DNA of 17,582 bases, taken from Rickettsiaceae bacterium (GTDB lineage Bacteria; Pseudomonadota; Alphaproteobacteria; Rickettsiales; Rickettsiaceae). Shown one piece after another: positions 6,953 to 13,722 of the stretch. The stretch covers positions 1 to 17,582 of the forward strand of contig JAIOYM010000015.1 in the NCBI GenBank assembly GCA_021741085.1. Direction: 5' to 3'. Positions within the stretch are counted from its first letter, which is position 1. Each line of letters opens with the position of its first letter. Position numbers and translations under genes: made by a program. The notes beneath the pieces are model-generated. The model was given only the letters and a program-made list of their open reading frames with translations, ran no database searches and was not told the DNA's origin.

Positions 6953-8191
6953 ATGCGTATTTTTTTCATTATATTTATATTAGTTCAATTAACTTCTTGT
7001 TCAAAGTCTAGCGAGGATAATGCCTATATAAAACTAAATAGACTTATTCAAACTAATTCTATAGTTTTGAATACAAAGAAAATTAGTGCGGAAGATACAA
7101 TAATTGATGTAGTTTTGCCTAGTTTATCTGAAAATGGTCCTAACTTTGAGGTAGCAACAAAAAATAACTTTACCTTTACGAGACAAAGTTTAAAGGAAAA
7201 ACCAACTTCAGAGGCAATAGTCATTAACGGTAATTTATATTTTTTGGAAGAAAGCGGAAATTTGGTTGCTCGCAAGCTAAAAGATTTATCTTTAATATGG
7301 GAAACAAATATTGACCATGTTAAAAATCATAATTGCGCCTATGGCTCTATAACTTATAAGGATGAAGTTCTATATGTAACCTACGGCGATAGTTATTTAG
7401 TTGCGATTAATGCAAGGAATGGTTACGAACTTTATAGAAAAAAATTCGATACAATGATTTTAGGTAATCCAACTATTCAAGAAAACAAAATATACATACA
7501 AACTATCAGCGATAGCTTATATGTTATAAATAGTTTAGACGGTAAAGTTTTATGGAGTTTTCCACGTTTAAATGACAGTTCTTTCGTGTCCACTAAAATG
7601 GCGCCGGTGGTTATTAAAAATCATCTAGTACTACTTAGTGTTGAGGGTGCTTTTTATATTTTCAATAAAAATACTGGAATTTATGAAGCTATTATAGATC
7701 CAAGAGATATGGATGAAGTTATGGCAAATAAAAATCCAACTAAAGCTGTAGTAAATGAAGATAATAATTTCTATGTTGCTTTAAATAATGACGAGATAGT
7801 TCTTTTTAAAACCCCTAATGGCTCTATAGTATGGAAAAAACACATGCCTAATGTTCAACAAATGAGTTTGATGGGTAATATTCTTTTTGTTGTTACCAAC
7901 GGACATCAGTTGATAGCTTTGGATAAAAGCACTTCAAATACTCTTTGGGTAAATGACATAGGAATTAATGCGCGCTTAAACGAAAGAAAAGCAACCTCTT
8001 TTATAAAACCAATATTCTTTAATAACACGATATTTTTGGCAATAAATAAATATCTATTTCAAGTTGACGCAGTAAGTGGTAAGTTGTTAAAAAGGGCTAA
8101 TATTTCTAGACTTGAAAAACCTATTAGCGCACATGTATTTGATAAAAAATTATATCTCGTAACCACTAGACATCTGTATACTATTAAATAG
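6953..8191 (+). CDS. bamB: Outer membrane assembly lipoprotein BamB
   Basis: BamB is the beta-propeller lipoprotein of the BAM complex, which inserts beta-barrel proteins into the outer membrane. The 412-aa protein starts with a lipoprotein signal peptide and lipobox LTSC, making C16 the lipidated residue. Repeated PQQ-type blades follow, such as SLYVINSLDGKVLWSF, YLVAINARNGYELYRK, IVLFKTPNGSIVWKK, LIALDKSTSNTLWV and LFQVDAVSGKLLKRA. Length is usual for the family. It sits 34 bases after the yfgM-like gene. In E. coli the next gene is der; here the cluster stops at a hairpin (8251-8270). Its likely clients in this window are the beta-barrel protein at 11584-12471 and the autotransporter at 13723-17034. 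Confidence 0.9.
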   Translation: MRIFFIIFILVQLTSCSKSSEDNAYIKLNRLIQTNSIVLNTKKISAEDTIIDVVLPSLSENGPNFEVATKNNFTFTRQSLKEKPTSEAIVINGNLYFLEESGNLVARKLKDLSLIWETNIDHVKNHNCAYGSITYKDEVLYVTYGDSYLVAINARNGYELYRKKFDTMILGNPTIQENKIYIQTISDSLYVINSLDGKVLWSFPRLNDSSFVSTKMAPVVIKNHLVLLSVEGAFYIFNKNTGIYEAIIDPRDMDEVMANKNPTKAVVNEDNNFYVALNNDEIVLFKTPNGSIVWKKHMPNVQQMSLMGNILFVVTNGHQLIALDKSTSNTLWVNDIGINARLNERKATSFIKPIFFNNTIFLAINKYLFQVDAVSGKLLKRANISRLEKPISAHVFDKKLYLVTTRHLYTIK

Positions 8192-8250
8192 AGTATTTCT
8201 TTTATAAGATGCAGAAATTTGAGTAATTGGCTGGAGTTTTATATACTAAA

Positions 8251-8270
8251 CAGCAAATAAAAATTTGCTG
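8251..8270 (+). terminator. Hairpin after bamB
   Basis: Arms CAGCAAAT (8251-8258) and ATTTGCTG (8263-8270) form a perfect 8-bp stem with an AAAA loop, 60 bases after the bamB stop. There is no clear U run behind it, so it may be a weak terminator or an mRNA 3' stabiliser. Confidence 0.45.
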
Positions 8271-8342
8271 AATAGTTTAGATCGTATAGAAATAGTTTAT
8301 TCTGAGTGATCAATGCAAAAAGGAGTTTAAATAGTTAAAAAT

Positions 8343-8369
8343 TGTAGAAGATTTTTAAAATTTTCTACA
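8343..8369 (+). repeat. AT-rich inverted repeat before ftsB
   Basis: Arms tgtagaagatttt (8343-8355) and aaaattttctaca (8357-8369) match in 12 of 13 positions, with a G-T pair at the other, around a single base. It lies 40 bases before the ftsB start. The rest of the 217-base gap 8192-8408 holds no gene that I can support. Confidence 0.5.
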
Positions 8370-8408
8370 AAAAACCTGTGTGAAACTAATATAAATATTT
8401 TACTAAAA

Positions 8409-8714
8409 ATGCCATTTAATCTGAGTAAAAAAAACCTAATTTTGGGCGTTATTGGTATAGTGATATTAAGTTATGTTTCATATCATCTTATTAACGGCAA
8501 TAGAGGAATCACTGCTTACAACCAATTACAAAAAGACTTGATAGCTAACAGAGAAATCTTACAAGAGTTGTTGTCTGAAAAAGTAGCCTTGGAGCATAAA
8601 ATAAAATTATTGGATAATAAGTCTATGGACTTGGATTTGCTGGAAGAATATGCGCGTAAGAATCTTAGCCTATCTAACCCTAAAGAAAAAATTATTGTAC
8701 CTAACTCAAAATAA
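8409..8714 (+). CDS. ftsB: FtsB/DivIC-family septum formation protein
   Basis: FtsB-type proteins are bitopic division proteins that, with FtsL and FtsQ, activate septal peptidoglycan synthesis. This 101-aa protein has a short cytoplasmic start, one membrane helix (about 10-27, LILGVIGIVILSYVSYHL), and the family pattern GNRGITAYNQLQKDL followed by a leucine-heptad coiled coil (ILQELLSEKVALEHKIKLL) and the conserved end DLDLLEEYARKNLSLS. Size and order match alphaproteobacterial septum formation initiators. In many alphaproteobacteria the neighbour is pdhA; here it is the nrnC-like gene, 11 bases downstream. Confidence 0.85.
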   Translation: MPFNLSKKNLILGVIGIVILSYVSYHLINGNRGITAYNQLQKDLIANREILQELLSEKVALEHKIKLLDNKSMDLDLLEEYARKNLSLSNPKEKIIVPNSK

Positions 8715-8725
8715 AATATACGAAT

Positions 8726-9334
8726 ATGAAAATAAACTTTCATGAAGATGATTTACCTCTAAATTGTGATCTTAAGGGTAGTATTGCAATCGATACCGAA
8801 ACAATGGGTTTAAATATAGCGCGTGATAAATTATGTCTTGTGCAATTGTGCGATGAAAATGAACAAGTGCATATGGTTAGATTTAAGCAAAATTATGATG
8901 CTCCAAATTTAAAGACTCTACTTTTGGATGAAACTAGGTGTAAAATTTTTCATTTTGCTCGTTTTGACATTGCTTCTATTAAACATTATCTAAATATTTC
9001 CTTTAACAATATCTTTTGTACAAAATTGGCGTCGAAAATTATAAGAACTTATACCGAATTTCATGGTTTAAAAGAGCTATGCAGAGAGTTACTAAACGTA
9101 CAGATATCTAAGCAACAACAATCTTCTGATTGGGGTTCAGAAAACCTTACAATAGAACAGCGAGAATATGCTGCCAGAGATGTTATATATCTTCACAGAT
9201 TACGTGATGTTTTGATTAACATGATGCAGAGAGAAAATAGACTAGAGCTCTTTTATAAAGCTCTGGCTTTTTTGCCTGGTAGAGTTGATTTTGACCTAGC
9301 TGGTTGGCATGATATAGATATCTTTGCTCATTGA
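8726..9334 (+). CDS. nrnC: NrnC-type 3'-5' exoribonuclease (short RNase D family)
   Basis: This 202-aa DEDDy exonuclease probably degrades di- and oligonucleotides left from RNA decay. The catalytic set is complete: D23 and E25 in AIDTETMGL (Exo I), D81 in HFARFDIASIKHYL (Exo II), and Y148 with D152 in YAARDVIYLHRL (Exo III). It lacks the HRDC domains of full RNase D (about 370 aa), and its length equals that of alphaproteobacterial NrnC, which replaces Orn as essential nanoRNase. Functional assignment as NrnC rather than RNase D is inferred from size and lineage. It follows ftsB by 11 bases and converges with cutA across a 188-base gap. Confidence 0.85.
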   Translation: MKINFHEDDLPLNCDLKGSIAIDTETMGLNIARDKLCLVQLCDENEQVHMVRFKQNYDAPNLKTLLLDETRCKIFHFARFDIASIKHYLNISFNNIFCTKLASKIIRTYTEFHGLKELCRELLNVQISKQQQSSDWGSENLTIEQREYAARDVIYLHRLRDVLINMMQRENRLELFYKALAFLPGRVDFDLAGWHDIDIFAH

Positions 9335-9338
9335 GGCT

Positions 9339-9388
9339 AAAAAATTGTAAAAAAACAGCTGCTGTTATATTTGTATACATGGCTGTTT
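9339..9388 (-). terminator. Terminator of the hemB-sco-cutA transcript
   Basis: Arms AAACAGC (9353-9359) and GCTGTTT (9382-9388) pair perfectly. On the minus strand the hairpin is followed by a T-rich run (complement of the A run 9339-9355), as in a rho-independent terminator. It could work weakly in the other direction for nrnC. The rest of the convergent gap 9335-9522 holds no supported gene. Confidence 0.6.
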
Positions 9389-9522
9389 GAGTTAGAATTT
9401 ATCAACGGCAATAGTAATAACATTCGCAAGGTTACAGCTTGACTTTGTTAGATAGTAACAAAGGAGGTGAAGAACTCATTGCTTTATCTATATGCAGCTG
9501 AATTGTTGTATCATTTTATCAG

Positions 9523-9825
9523 CTAAGAACGTAGCCAATTTAAATATTTTTCTTCCACGTCTAGCATGTCAATTTGTATAATTTCGGGCGTAGTGTATTT
9601 GTGATTAGCCAAAATAAATTTTTTAAGATCAGCATATTGGCTTTTGAGGGTTTTTATAGATAATCGCACTTCTTGTTCGTTAACAATCTCTTCATTCCAT
9701 CGATATATGGATTTTATGTTATCTAACTGAATACAAGCTGCCAATTTTGCCTCTAAAATTTTTCCAGCTAAAGCAATAGCGTCTTCATGGGTTGCAGTAG
9801 TTGTTATTACAAGACAGGCTTTCAT
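9523..9825 (-). CDS. cutA: CutA1 divalent-ion tolerance family protein
   Basis: CutA1 proteins are very stable ferredoxin-fold trimers linked historically to copper tolerance; their actual function is uncertain. The 100-aa protein has the family blocks ITTTATHEDAIALAGKI, KLAACIQLDNIKSIYRWNEE (central Cys and the YRW motif), EVRLSIKT, and HKYTTPEIIQIDMLD followed by YLNWL at the end. Length is normal. Its ATG overlaps the stop of sco by four bases (ATGA), so translation is coupled and the protein is made with the Sco copper chaperone, which fits a link to copper handling. A good terminator follows. Confidence 0.92.
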   Translation of the reverse strand: MKACLVITTTATHEDAIALAGKILEAKLAACIQLDNIKSIYRWNEEIVNEQEVRLSIKTLKSQYADLKKFILANHKYTTPEIIQIDMLDVEEKYLNWLRS

Positions 9826-10469
9826 CTGTTGTTACGTAAAATTTTAATAAGTTGATTTAAAGTTTCTGCTTCGCTAGCAGAACTATCAAAATGAGATAAA
9901 TATTTACCATCGCCGTCCATCAAATATATAAAAACACTATGATCTATTAAATAATCCTTATCATTAGGTTCTTTGCTTGGAGCGATTTTGTAATATATCT
10001 TGAATAATTTAGCAAGCCTATCTATTTCTTCCGCATCGCCAGTTAAGGAAATAAAGTCTGGATGAAAATTTTTCATATAGTCTTCAAGAACCTCATTAGT
10101 ATCACGTTTTGGATCAATTGTTATGAATATTGGTACAATATCAACGCCTAAGCCTTTTAGGCTATCTACAAGGGTAGAGATTTTTTGTAATGCCGCTGGG
10201 CAAACATCAGGACAATAAGTAAAACCAAAATATACAAGGCGTAATTTCCCGTGCAATTTTTTTTCACTATCAAAAATATTGCCTTTAGAATCCTTAAAAA
10301 CAAAAGGCCCGCCTATTAAAACTTTTTCAGTATTTGTGATTTTAGATTGGAGTTTTTTTTGTGGCACTTCTGTAAATAAGAAATATAGCGACATAGCGGC
10401 AATTAAGGCAGCAAAAATAATAATAAATTTTACAAAATTATTAACCGACTTTTCATTGGAGTTAGACAT
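9822..10469 (-). CDS. SCO1/SenC family copper chaperone
   Basis: Sco proteins are membrane-anchored thioredoxin-fold copper chaperones needed to build the CuA centre of cytochrome c oxidase. The 215-aa protein has an N-terminal membrane anchor (about 12-32) and a periplasmic domain with the copper motif TYCPDVCP (C86 and C90) and the distal ligand H177 in DHSVFIYL. The block PIFITIDPKRDT is also characteristic. Length is typical. hemB lies 16 bases upstream and cutA overlaps by four bases, so all three are likely one transcript. Pairing haem synthesis with oxidase assembly makes sense, since cytochrome oxidase needs both haem and copper. Confidence 0.93.
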   Translation of the reverse strand: MSNSNEKSVNNFVKFIIIFAALIAAMSLYFLFTEVPQKKLQSKITNTEKVLIGGPFVFKDSKGNIFDSEKKLHGKLRLVYFGFTYCPDVCPAALQKISTLVDSLKGLGVDIVPIFITIDPKRDTNEVLEDYMKNFHPDFISLTGDAEEIDRLAKLFKIYYKIAPSKEPNDKDYLIDHSVFIYLMDGDGKYLSHFDSSASEAETLNQLIKILRNNR

Positions 10470-10473
10470 AACA

Positions 10474-10496
10474 ATATTTATTTATTTATTTATTTA
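10474..10496 (-). repeat. Tetranucleotide run over the hemB stop codon
   Basis: About five TTTA units (AATA on the coding strand) run through the hemB stop codon (10486-10488) into the spacer before sco. A slip of one unit would shift the last codons of HemB and change the distance to the sco start. Confidence 0.7.
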
Positions 10497-11460
10497 GTAA
10501 TTCCGCCATCTCGATAGCAGCATAAGATAATATGCCAACTGCACCGGCACGTTTGATGGCTATAAGTTGCTCAAGCATAACTTCTTTCCAAGAAATATAA
10601 CCAGCATCTGCAGCTGCCATAATCATAGAATATTCTCCGCTAACTTGATAGCCAAAAATTGGCAATTTAGCAAAATTAGCAGCTTGGTAAATTATATCGA
10701 GATAAGTGATAGCTGGTTTTATCATTATCATGTCGGCCCCTTCAAGCATGTCTAGTTCTATTTCGCGCATAGCTTCCTTACTATTACGATAGTCGAGTTG
10801 ATAAGTTTTTTTGCTAATTATATTGGTGTTGTTTAATGCATTGCGAAAAGGGGTGTAGAGTGAGGAGGCATATTTTGCTCCATAAGATAAAATTATTACA
10901 TTACTAAACTCTTCAGAGTCTAAATATTGTCTTATAGCTAATATTCTACCATCCATCATATCGGATGGAGCAATAATGTCAGCACCGGCTTTAGCTAATG
11001 TTAAAGCTTGGTTGCATAAAGCTTCAATAGTTTTGTCATTATCAATTTCGCCATCAAAAACTATGCCATCATGTCCGCTAGAAGTATAGGGATCCAGAGC
11101 TACATCGGCTATAATTCCAATTTCAATATTTTCGGCTTTAATTAGTCTGATAGTACGACATATTAAATTATCTAAATTATAAGCTTCATCTGCCGAATCA
11201 TTTTTCAATTCTGGTGGTATAACTGGAAATAAAGCTACGGCCTTTATGCCTAAGCTAGCTGCTTGTTTTATTTTTGTTATTGCTAAATCTACCGATAATC
11301 TAAAAATCCCTGGCATTTTAGCTATAGGTTCTTTAACGTTATAGCCTTCCGTTATAAAGATTGGATATACTAAATTATGGGGCTGTAAATCTATTTCAGC
11401 TACCAAGTCGCGCAACCAAGGGTATTTTCTCAAGCGTCTTAATCTAACTTCTGGAAACAT
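10486..11460 (-). CDS. hemB: Delta-aminolevulinic acid dehydratase (porphobilinogen synthase)
   Basis: HemB joins two 5-aminolevulinate molecules into porphobilinogen, the second common step of haem synthesis. The 324-aa protein has both Schiff-base lysines: K196 in LSYGAKYASSLYTPFR and K248 in MIMIKPAITYLD. The metal loop reads DVALDPYTSSGHDG (119-132), with Asp where zinc enzymes have Cys, so this is the magnesium-type enzyme usual in alphaproteobacteria. The loop has TSSGHDG where THGHDG or THGQDG is common. An AGAGG ribosome site precedes the ATG by about eight bases. The stop codon lies inside a run of AATA repeats (about 10474-10496). The gene leads the hemB-sco-cutA cluster. Confidence 0.97.
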   Translation of the reverse strand: MFPEVRLRRLRKYPWLRDLVAEIDLQPHNLVYPIFITEGYNVKEPIAKMPGIFRLSVDLAITKIKQAASLGIKAVALFPVIPPELKNDSADEAYNLDNLICRTIRLIKAENIEIGIIADVALDPYTSSGHDGIVFDGEIDNDKTIEALCNQALTLAKAGADIIAPSDMMDGRILAIRQYLDSEEFSNVIILSYGAKYASSLYTPFRNALNNTNIISKKTYQLDYRNSKEAMREIELDMLEGADMIMIKPAITYLDIIYQAANFAKLPIFGYQVSGEYSMIMAAADAGYISWKEVMLEQLIAIKRAGAVGILSYAAIEMAELLNK

Positions 11461-11583
11461 AATCTTACCTCTTTATATAAAATTGTGTAGTAAATGTTTT
11501 AAATTTTATCCAAAAGATCTGCTGTTTATTTATAGACAATATATTGCTAGTAGCAGTATTTGAATATTGTAGCCAAGTAAATA

Positions 11584-12471
11584 CTAAAAGGCGATAGCCA
11601 TTGAAATAGACCAAGCATAATGACTGAAGCCAAATTCGCTGGCGTCCTTGTTTGTAACAAGTGGTATAGTGGTAGGTGTAGTATCATTTTTAAACAAGGC
11701 AAGAGTCTTGTCAAGATAAGTAGCTTCAGTCTTTGCTTTAGTAGGGCTATAATTTTTCCACAAAATATTAAATCCAAAAGATATATTATCGTTAAATTCA
11801 TATTTAACACCAGCGTTTAGCCCAGTAATCATTGTCCAATCGTCAACAGAATAACTAACAGTCTGTTTTTTGTCATCGGCATTTGACTCCAGAAAGTCTT
11901 TAACTGTTAATTTTCCAATACCGGCAGTACCACCAATGTTAAAAGTTAAGCCATCATATATCTCAAAAGGTATGCTTAATTTTCCTGCAATATATTTGGT
12001 TTTGATATTTTGAGTAGCTTTAACTTTTGTTAGTGGATTGTTAAGAAAATTAAGTGTAGCTAGTCTAGCATCAATGGTTTGTAAATCTAATCCTTCTTGT
12101 TTTTCAATACCTGAAATTAAATTTCCCCAAAGTTTTGAGTCATTAGTAATTTCGTAATTATATTCAAAATCAAAGTTATTAATAAATGCACCCAGAAGAT
12201 TAACTCCACCACCTTCTACACCTATTTCAATATTATCCGTTAAAGCCACAGAAAAACTTGCGTACAAGTAAGGTAATTTAAGACGGAATTCACCCTTTTG
12301 TTTTATAGAACTATCTCCAGCTTTGAAGTTAAATATTTCTGGAGTGTAAAAAAGGGTTGTTCCAGCATTTATTTCTAAACTAGAAGCTCCATCTAACATA
12401 TTGCTTAGTTTATAAGCATAAGCGCTGGAACTTGCAGCTAATAACACTAAAGTCAAAAATTTTTTTCTCAT
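11584..12471 (-). CDS. Secreted outer membrane beta-barrel protein
   Basis: I do not recognise a specific family. The 295-aa protein has a clear signal peptide with cleavage after A19 (SSSAYA/YK). The mature part alternates polar and hydrophobic residues in strand-like segments (YLYASFSVAL, IEIGVEGGGVNLL, LTFNIGGTAGIGKL, NISFGFNILWKNY) and ends with Phe (AWSISMAIAF), the usual C-terminal signal read by BamA. I infer an outer-membrane barrel of eight to twelve strands, perhaps a porin or surface antigen. It has no Cys and few Trp. A TTGACG box on the minus strand (12566-12571) may belong to its promoter. It stands alone, 123 bases from the hemB start and divergent from the 125-aa gene. Confidence 0.75.
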   Translation of the reverse strand: MRKKFLTLVLLAASSSAYAYKLSNMLDGASSLEINAGTTLFYTPEIFNFKAGDSSIKQKGEFRLKLPYLYASFSVALTDNIEIGVEGGGVNLLGAFINNFDFEYNYEITNDSKLWGNLISGIEKQEGLDLQTIDARLATLNFLNNPLTKVKATQNIKTKYIAGKLSIPFEIYDGLTFNIGGTAGIGKLTVKDFLESNADDKKQTVSYSVDDWTMITGLNAGVKYEFNDNISFGFNILWKNYSPTKAKTEATYLDKTLALFKNDTTPTTIPLVTNKDASEFGFSHYAWSISMAIAF

Positions 12472-13025
12472 AAAGTTTTTTTAAATCTCACTAGTTATTG
12501 CCAAATATTTCGTTACTGCTTGAGCATAAAGGTATAGGTAACGATTTAGAAGAATAACAATTCTGCGTCAAGTTTTAACTTTGACTTATTATCACAAATT
12601 ATTTTTTAGCTTCACACAAATTATATGAATATTATACCAAAAAATGCAAGTCTAATAATCGGGCTAGCGATTTTTCTCTAGATATTTTGTCAATATAATT
12701 TTGAATATAAGTGTAGAAATACAGTTTCAAAAGTATATTTTTTATTATATCTGAGAAATAAGTAATTAAAGTTTGCGATGGAGTAGAAAATTTTATGATG
12801 ACAAGCTAAATCTAAGATAAAAAATATATCAATTATATAATCTAAAAAAGTTAGATCAACATATTTTATTAATTATTAAATAGTAAAAGCCTTAACTTAC
12901 AAACCCTGGGTAGATTCTGGGTTGTCTACTTTACGGAATCTCAACCCTTAGTGCATATTAGTAGTAGTAATAATTTTTAGTATTGTAAATTTGTTGCAAT
13001 TTAACCACTAAAAGATTTTTTACTT
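12472..13025. other. Divergent intergenic region with alternative stems
   Basis: This 554-base AT-rich region separates the minus-strand barrel gene from the plus-strand 125-aa gene. I see no gene. It must hold promoters for both directions. At 12902-12947 it contains competing inverted repeats: AACCC (12902-12906) or CAACCC (12942-12947) can pair with GGGTTG (12919-12924), and AGATTC (12912-12917) can pair with GAATCT (12936-12941). It could be a leader or an old palindromic repeat: the string accctgg…ttgtct also appears at 17077-17090. Confidence 0.4.
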
Positions 13026-13403
13026 ATGAACTCTTTTGTAATCAAACTACAAGCTCCATTTGAACGACTAAAATCAATTAATGATAATCCCGAAATTTCT
13101 TTACGTAAGGCAATAATTTTGCAAGCAATAATTGATGCTTCTAGTTGCAGTGAAAAACGTCAAGAAAAAAAAATCGCTCAAGAGGCAAGGGATTGGTTAT
13201 TCGGCGATTCTGAACATTTTAAGCAACTATGCAGCGAAGCTAATTTAGCTGACAGTTACGTAGTTAATATAGCTACGAAAATGATAAAACTACAAGAAAA
13301 TAAAATAAAAAAGAACAAAGCACAGAAAGTAGCGAAACTAGAAACAATATTAGCTAAAAGCATAATTTTATATACTTATTCTTACCCAAAGCGATTTAGA
13401 TAA
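13026..13403 (+). CDS. Small basic protein of unknown function
   Basis: The 125-aa protein has no signal peptide or membrane segment, is Lys-rich toward the C-terminus and predicted helical. The central block AQEARDWLFGDSEHFKQLC followed by SEANLADSYVVNIATKMI reminds me of short alphaproteobacterial and prophage-type proteins with the pattern ARxWL…F…C…A.L…V. That resemblance is from memory and weak. The preceding ILQAIIDASS block also fits that type. It stands alone: divergent from the barrel gene and 319 bases before the autotransporter, with an inverted repeat (13422-13486) just after its stop. No good Shine-Dalgarno is present. I cannot assign a function; a DNA-binding or phage-derived role is only a guess. 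Confidence 0.6.
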   Translation: MNSFVIKLQAPFERLKSINDNPEISLRKAIILQAIIDASSCSEKRQEKKIAQEARDWLFGDSEHFKQLCSEANLADSYVVNIATKMIKLQENKIKKNKAQKVAKLETILAKSIILYTYSYPKRFR

Positions 13404-13421
13404 AAGCTTTATCTTTCTTTC

Positions 13422-13486
13422 TAATTAAACAACCGAACTCTTTTAAGAGCTTTTAACTATTGGGCATGAAGAGTTCGGCTTAATTA
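13422..13486 (+). terminator. Long inverted repeat after the 125-aa gene
   Basis: The arms contain CCGAACTCTT (13433-13442) and AAGAGTTCGG (13469-13478), perfectly complementary, extended by TAATTAA (13422-13428) and TTAATTA (13480-13486). The 26-base loop has its own small ctctt/aagag pairing option. It starts 19 bases after the stop codon and is a likely terminator or mRNA-end structure, though no U run follows. The remainder of 13404-13722 holds no supported gene. Confidence 0.5.
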
Positions 13487-13597
13487 ACGGGTAAAAAACT
13501 AGAGAATTTTGTTTTTATAGTTTTAGCGAGCTGTTGCTAATTTATCACTATTTGTAACAATTCTTGATTACGCAATTTTTATCTACAAATCTTCTGG

Positions 13598-13626
13598 TTG
13601 CATTTATAAACTTTAGGTAATAGGAT
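13598..13626 (+). promoter_or_regulatory. Predicted promoter of the autotransporter gene
   Basis: TTGCAT (13598-13603) and TAGGAT (13621-13626) have a 17-base spacer. The start would be near 13633, giving a leader of about 90 bases. In such AT-rich DNA other pairs are possible. Confidence 0.35.
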
Positions 13627-13722
13627 ATGAGTTATATGATTCCATATATTTGTAATTATATAAAAGATTTATTCTAAGCAAAAGTTTTATTTAACAATCA
13701 AGATATAGGTCGAAAACATATT

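Noticed and set aside
9461..9470. Perfect Shine-Dalgarno-like AAGGAGGTGA
   Set aside because: No start codon with an open frame follows at a useful distance; the frames close within a few codons. It lies in the convergent gap after nrnC.
11547..11810. Minus-strand frame of 87 codons overlapping the barrel gene
   Set aside because: It overlaps the better supported secreted beta-barrel gene in another frame and its sequence is low in protein-like features.
12902..12947. tRNA or known riboswitch
   Set aside because: No T-loop motif such as GGTTCGAATCC and no cloverleaf; no match to a riboswitch class that I know.
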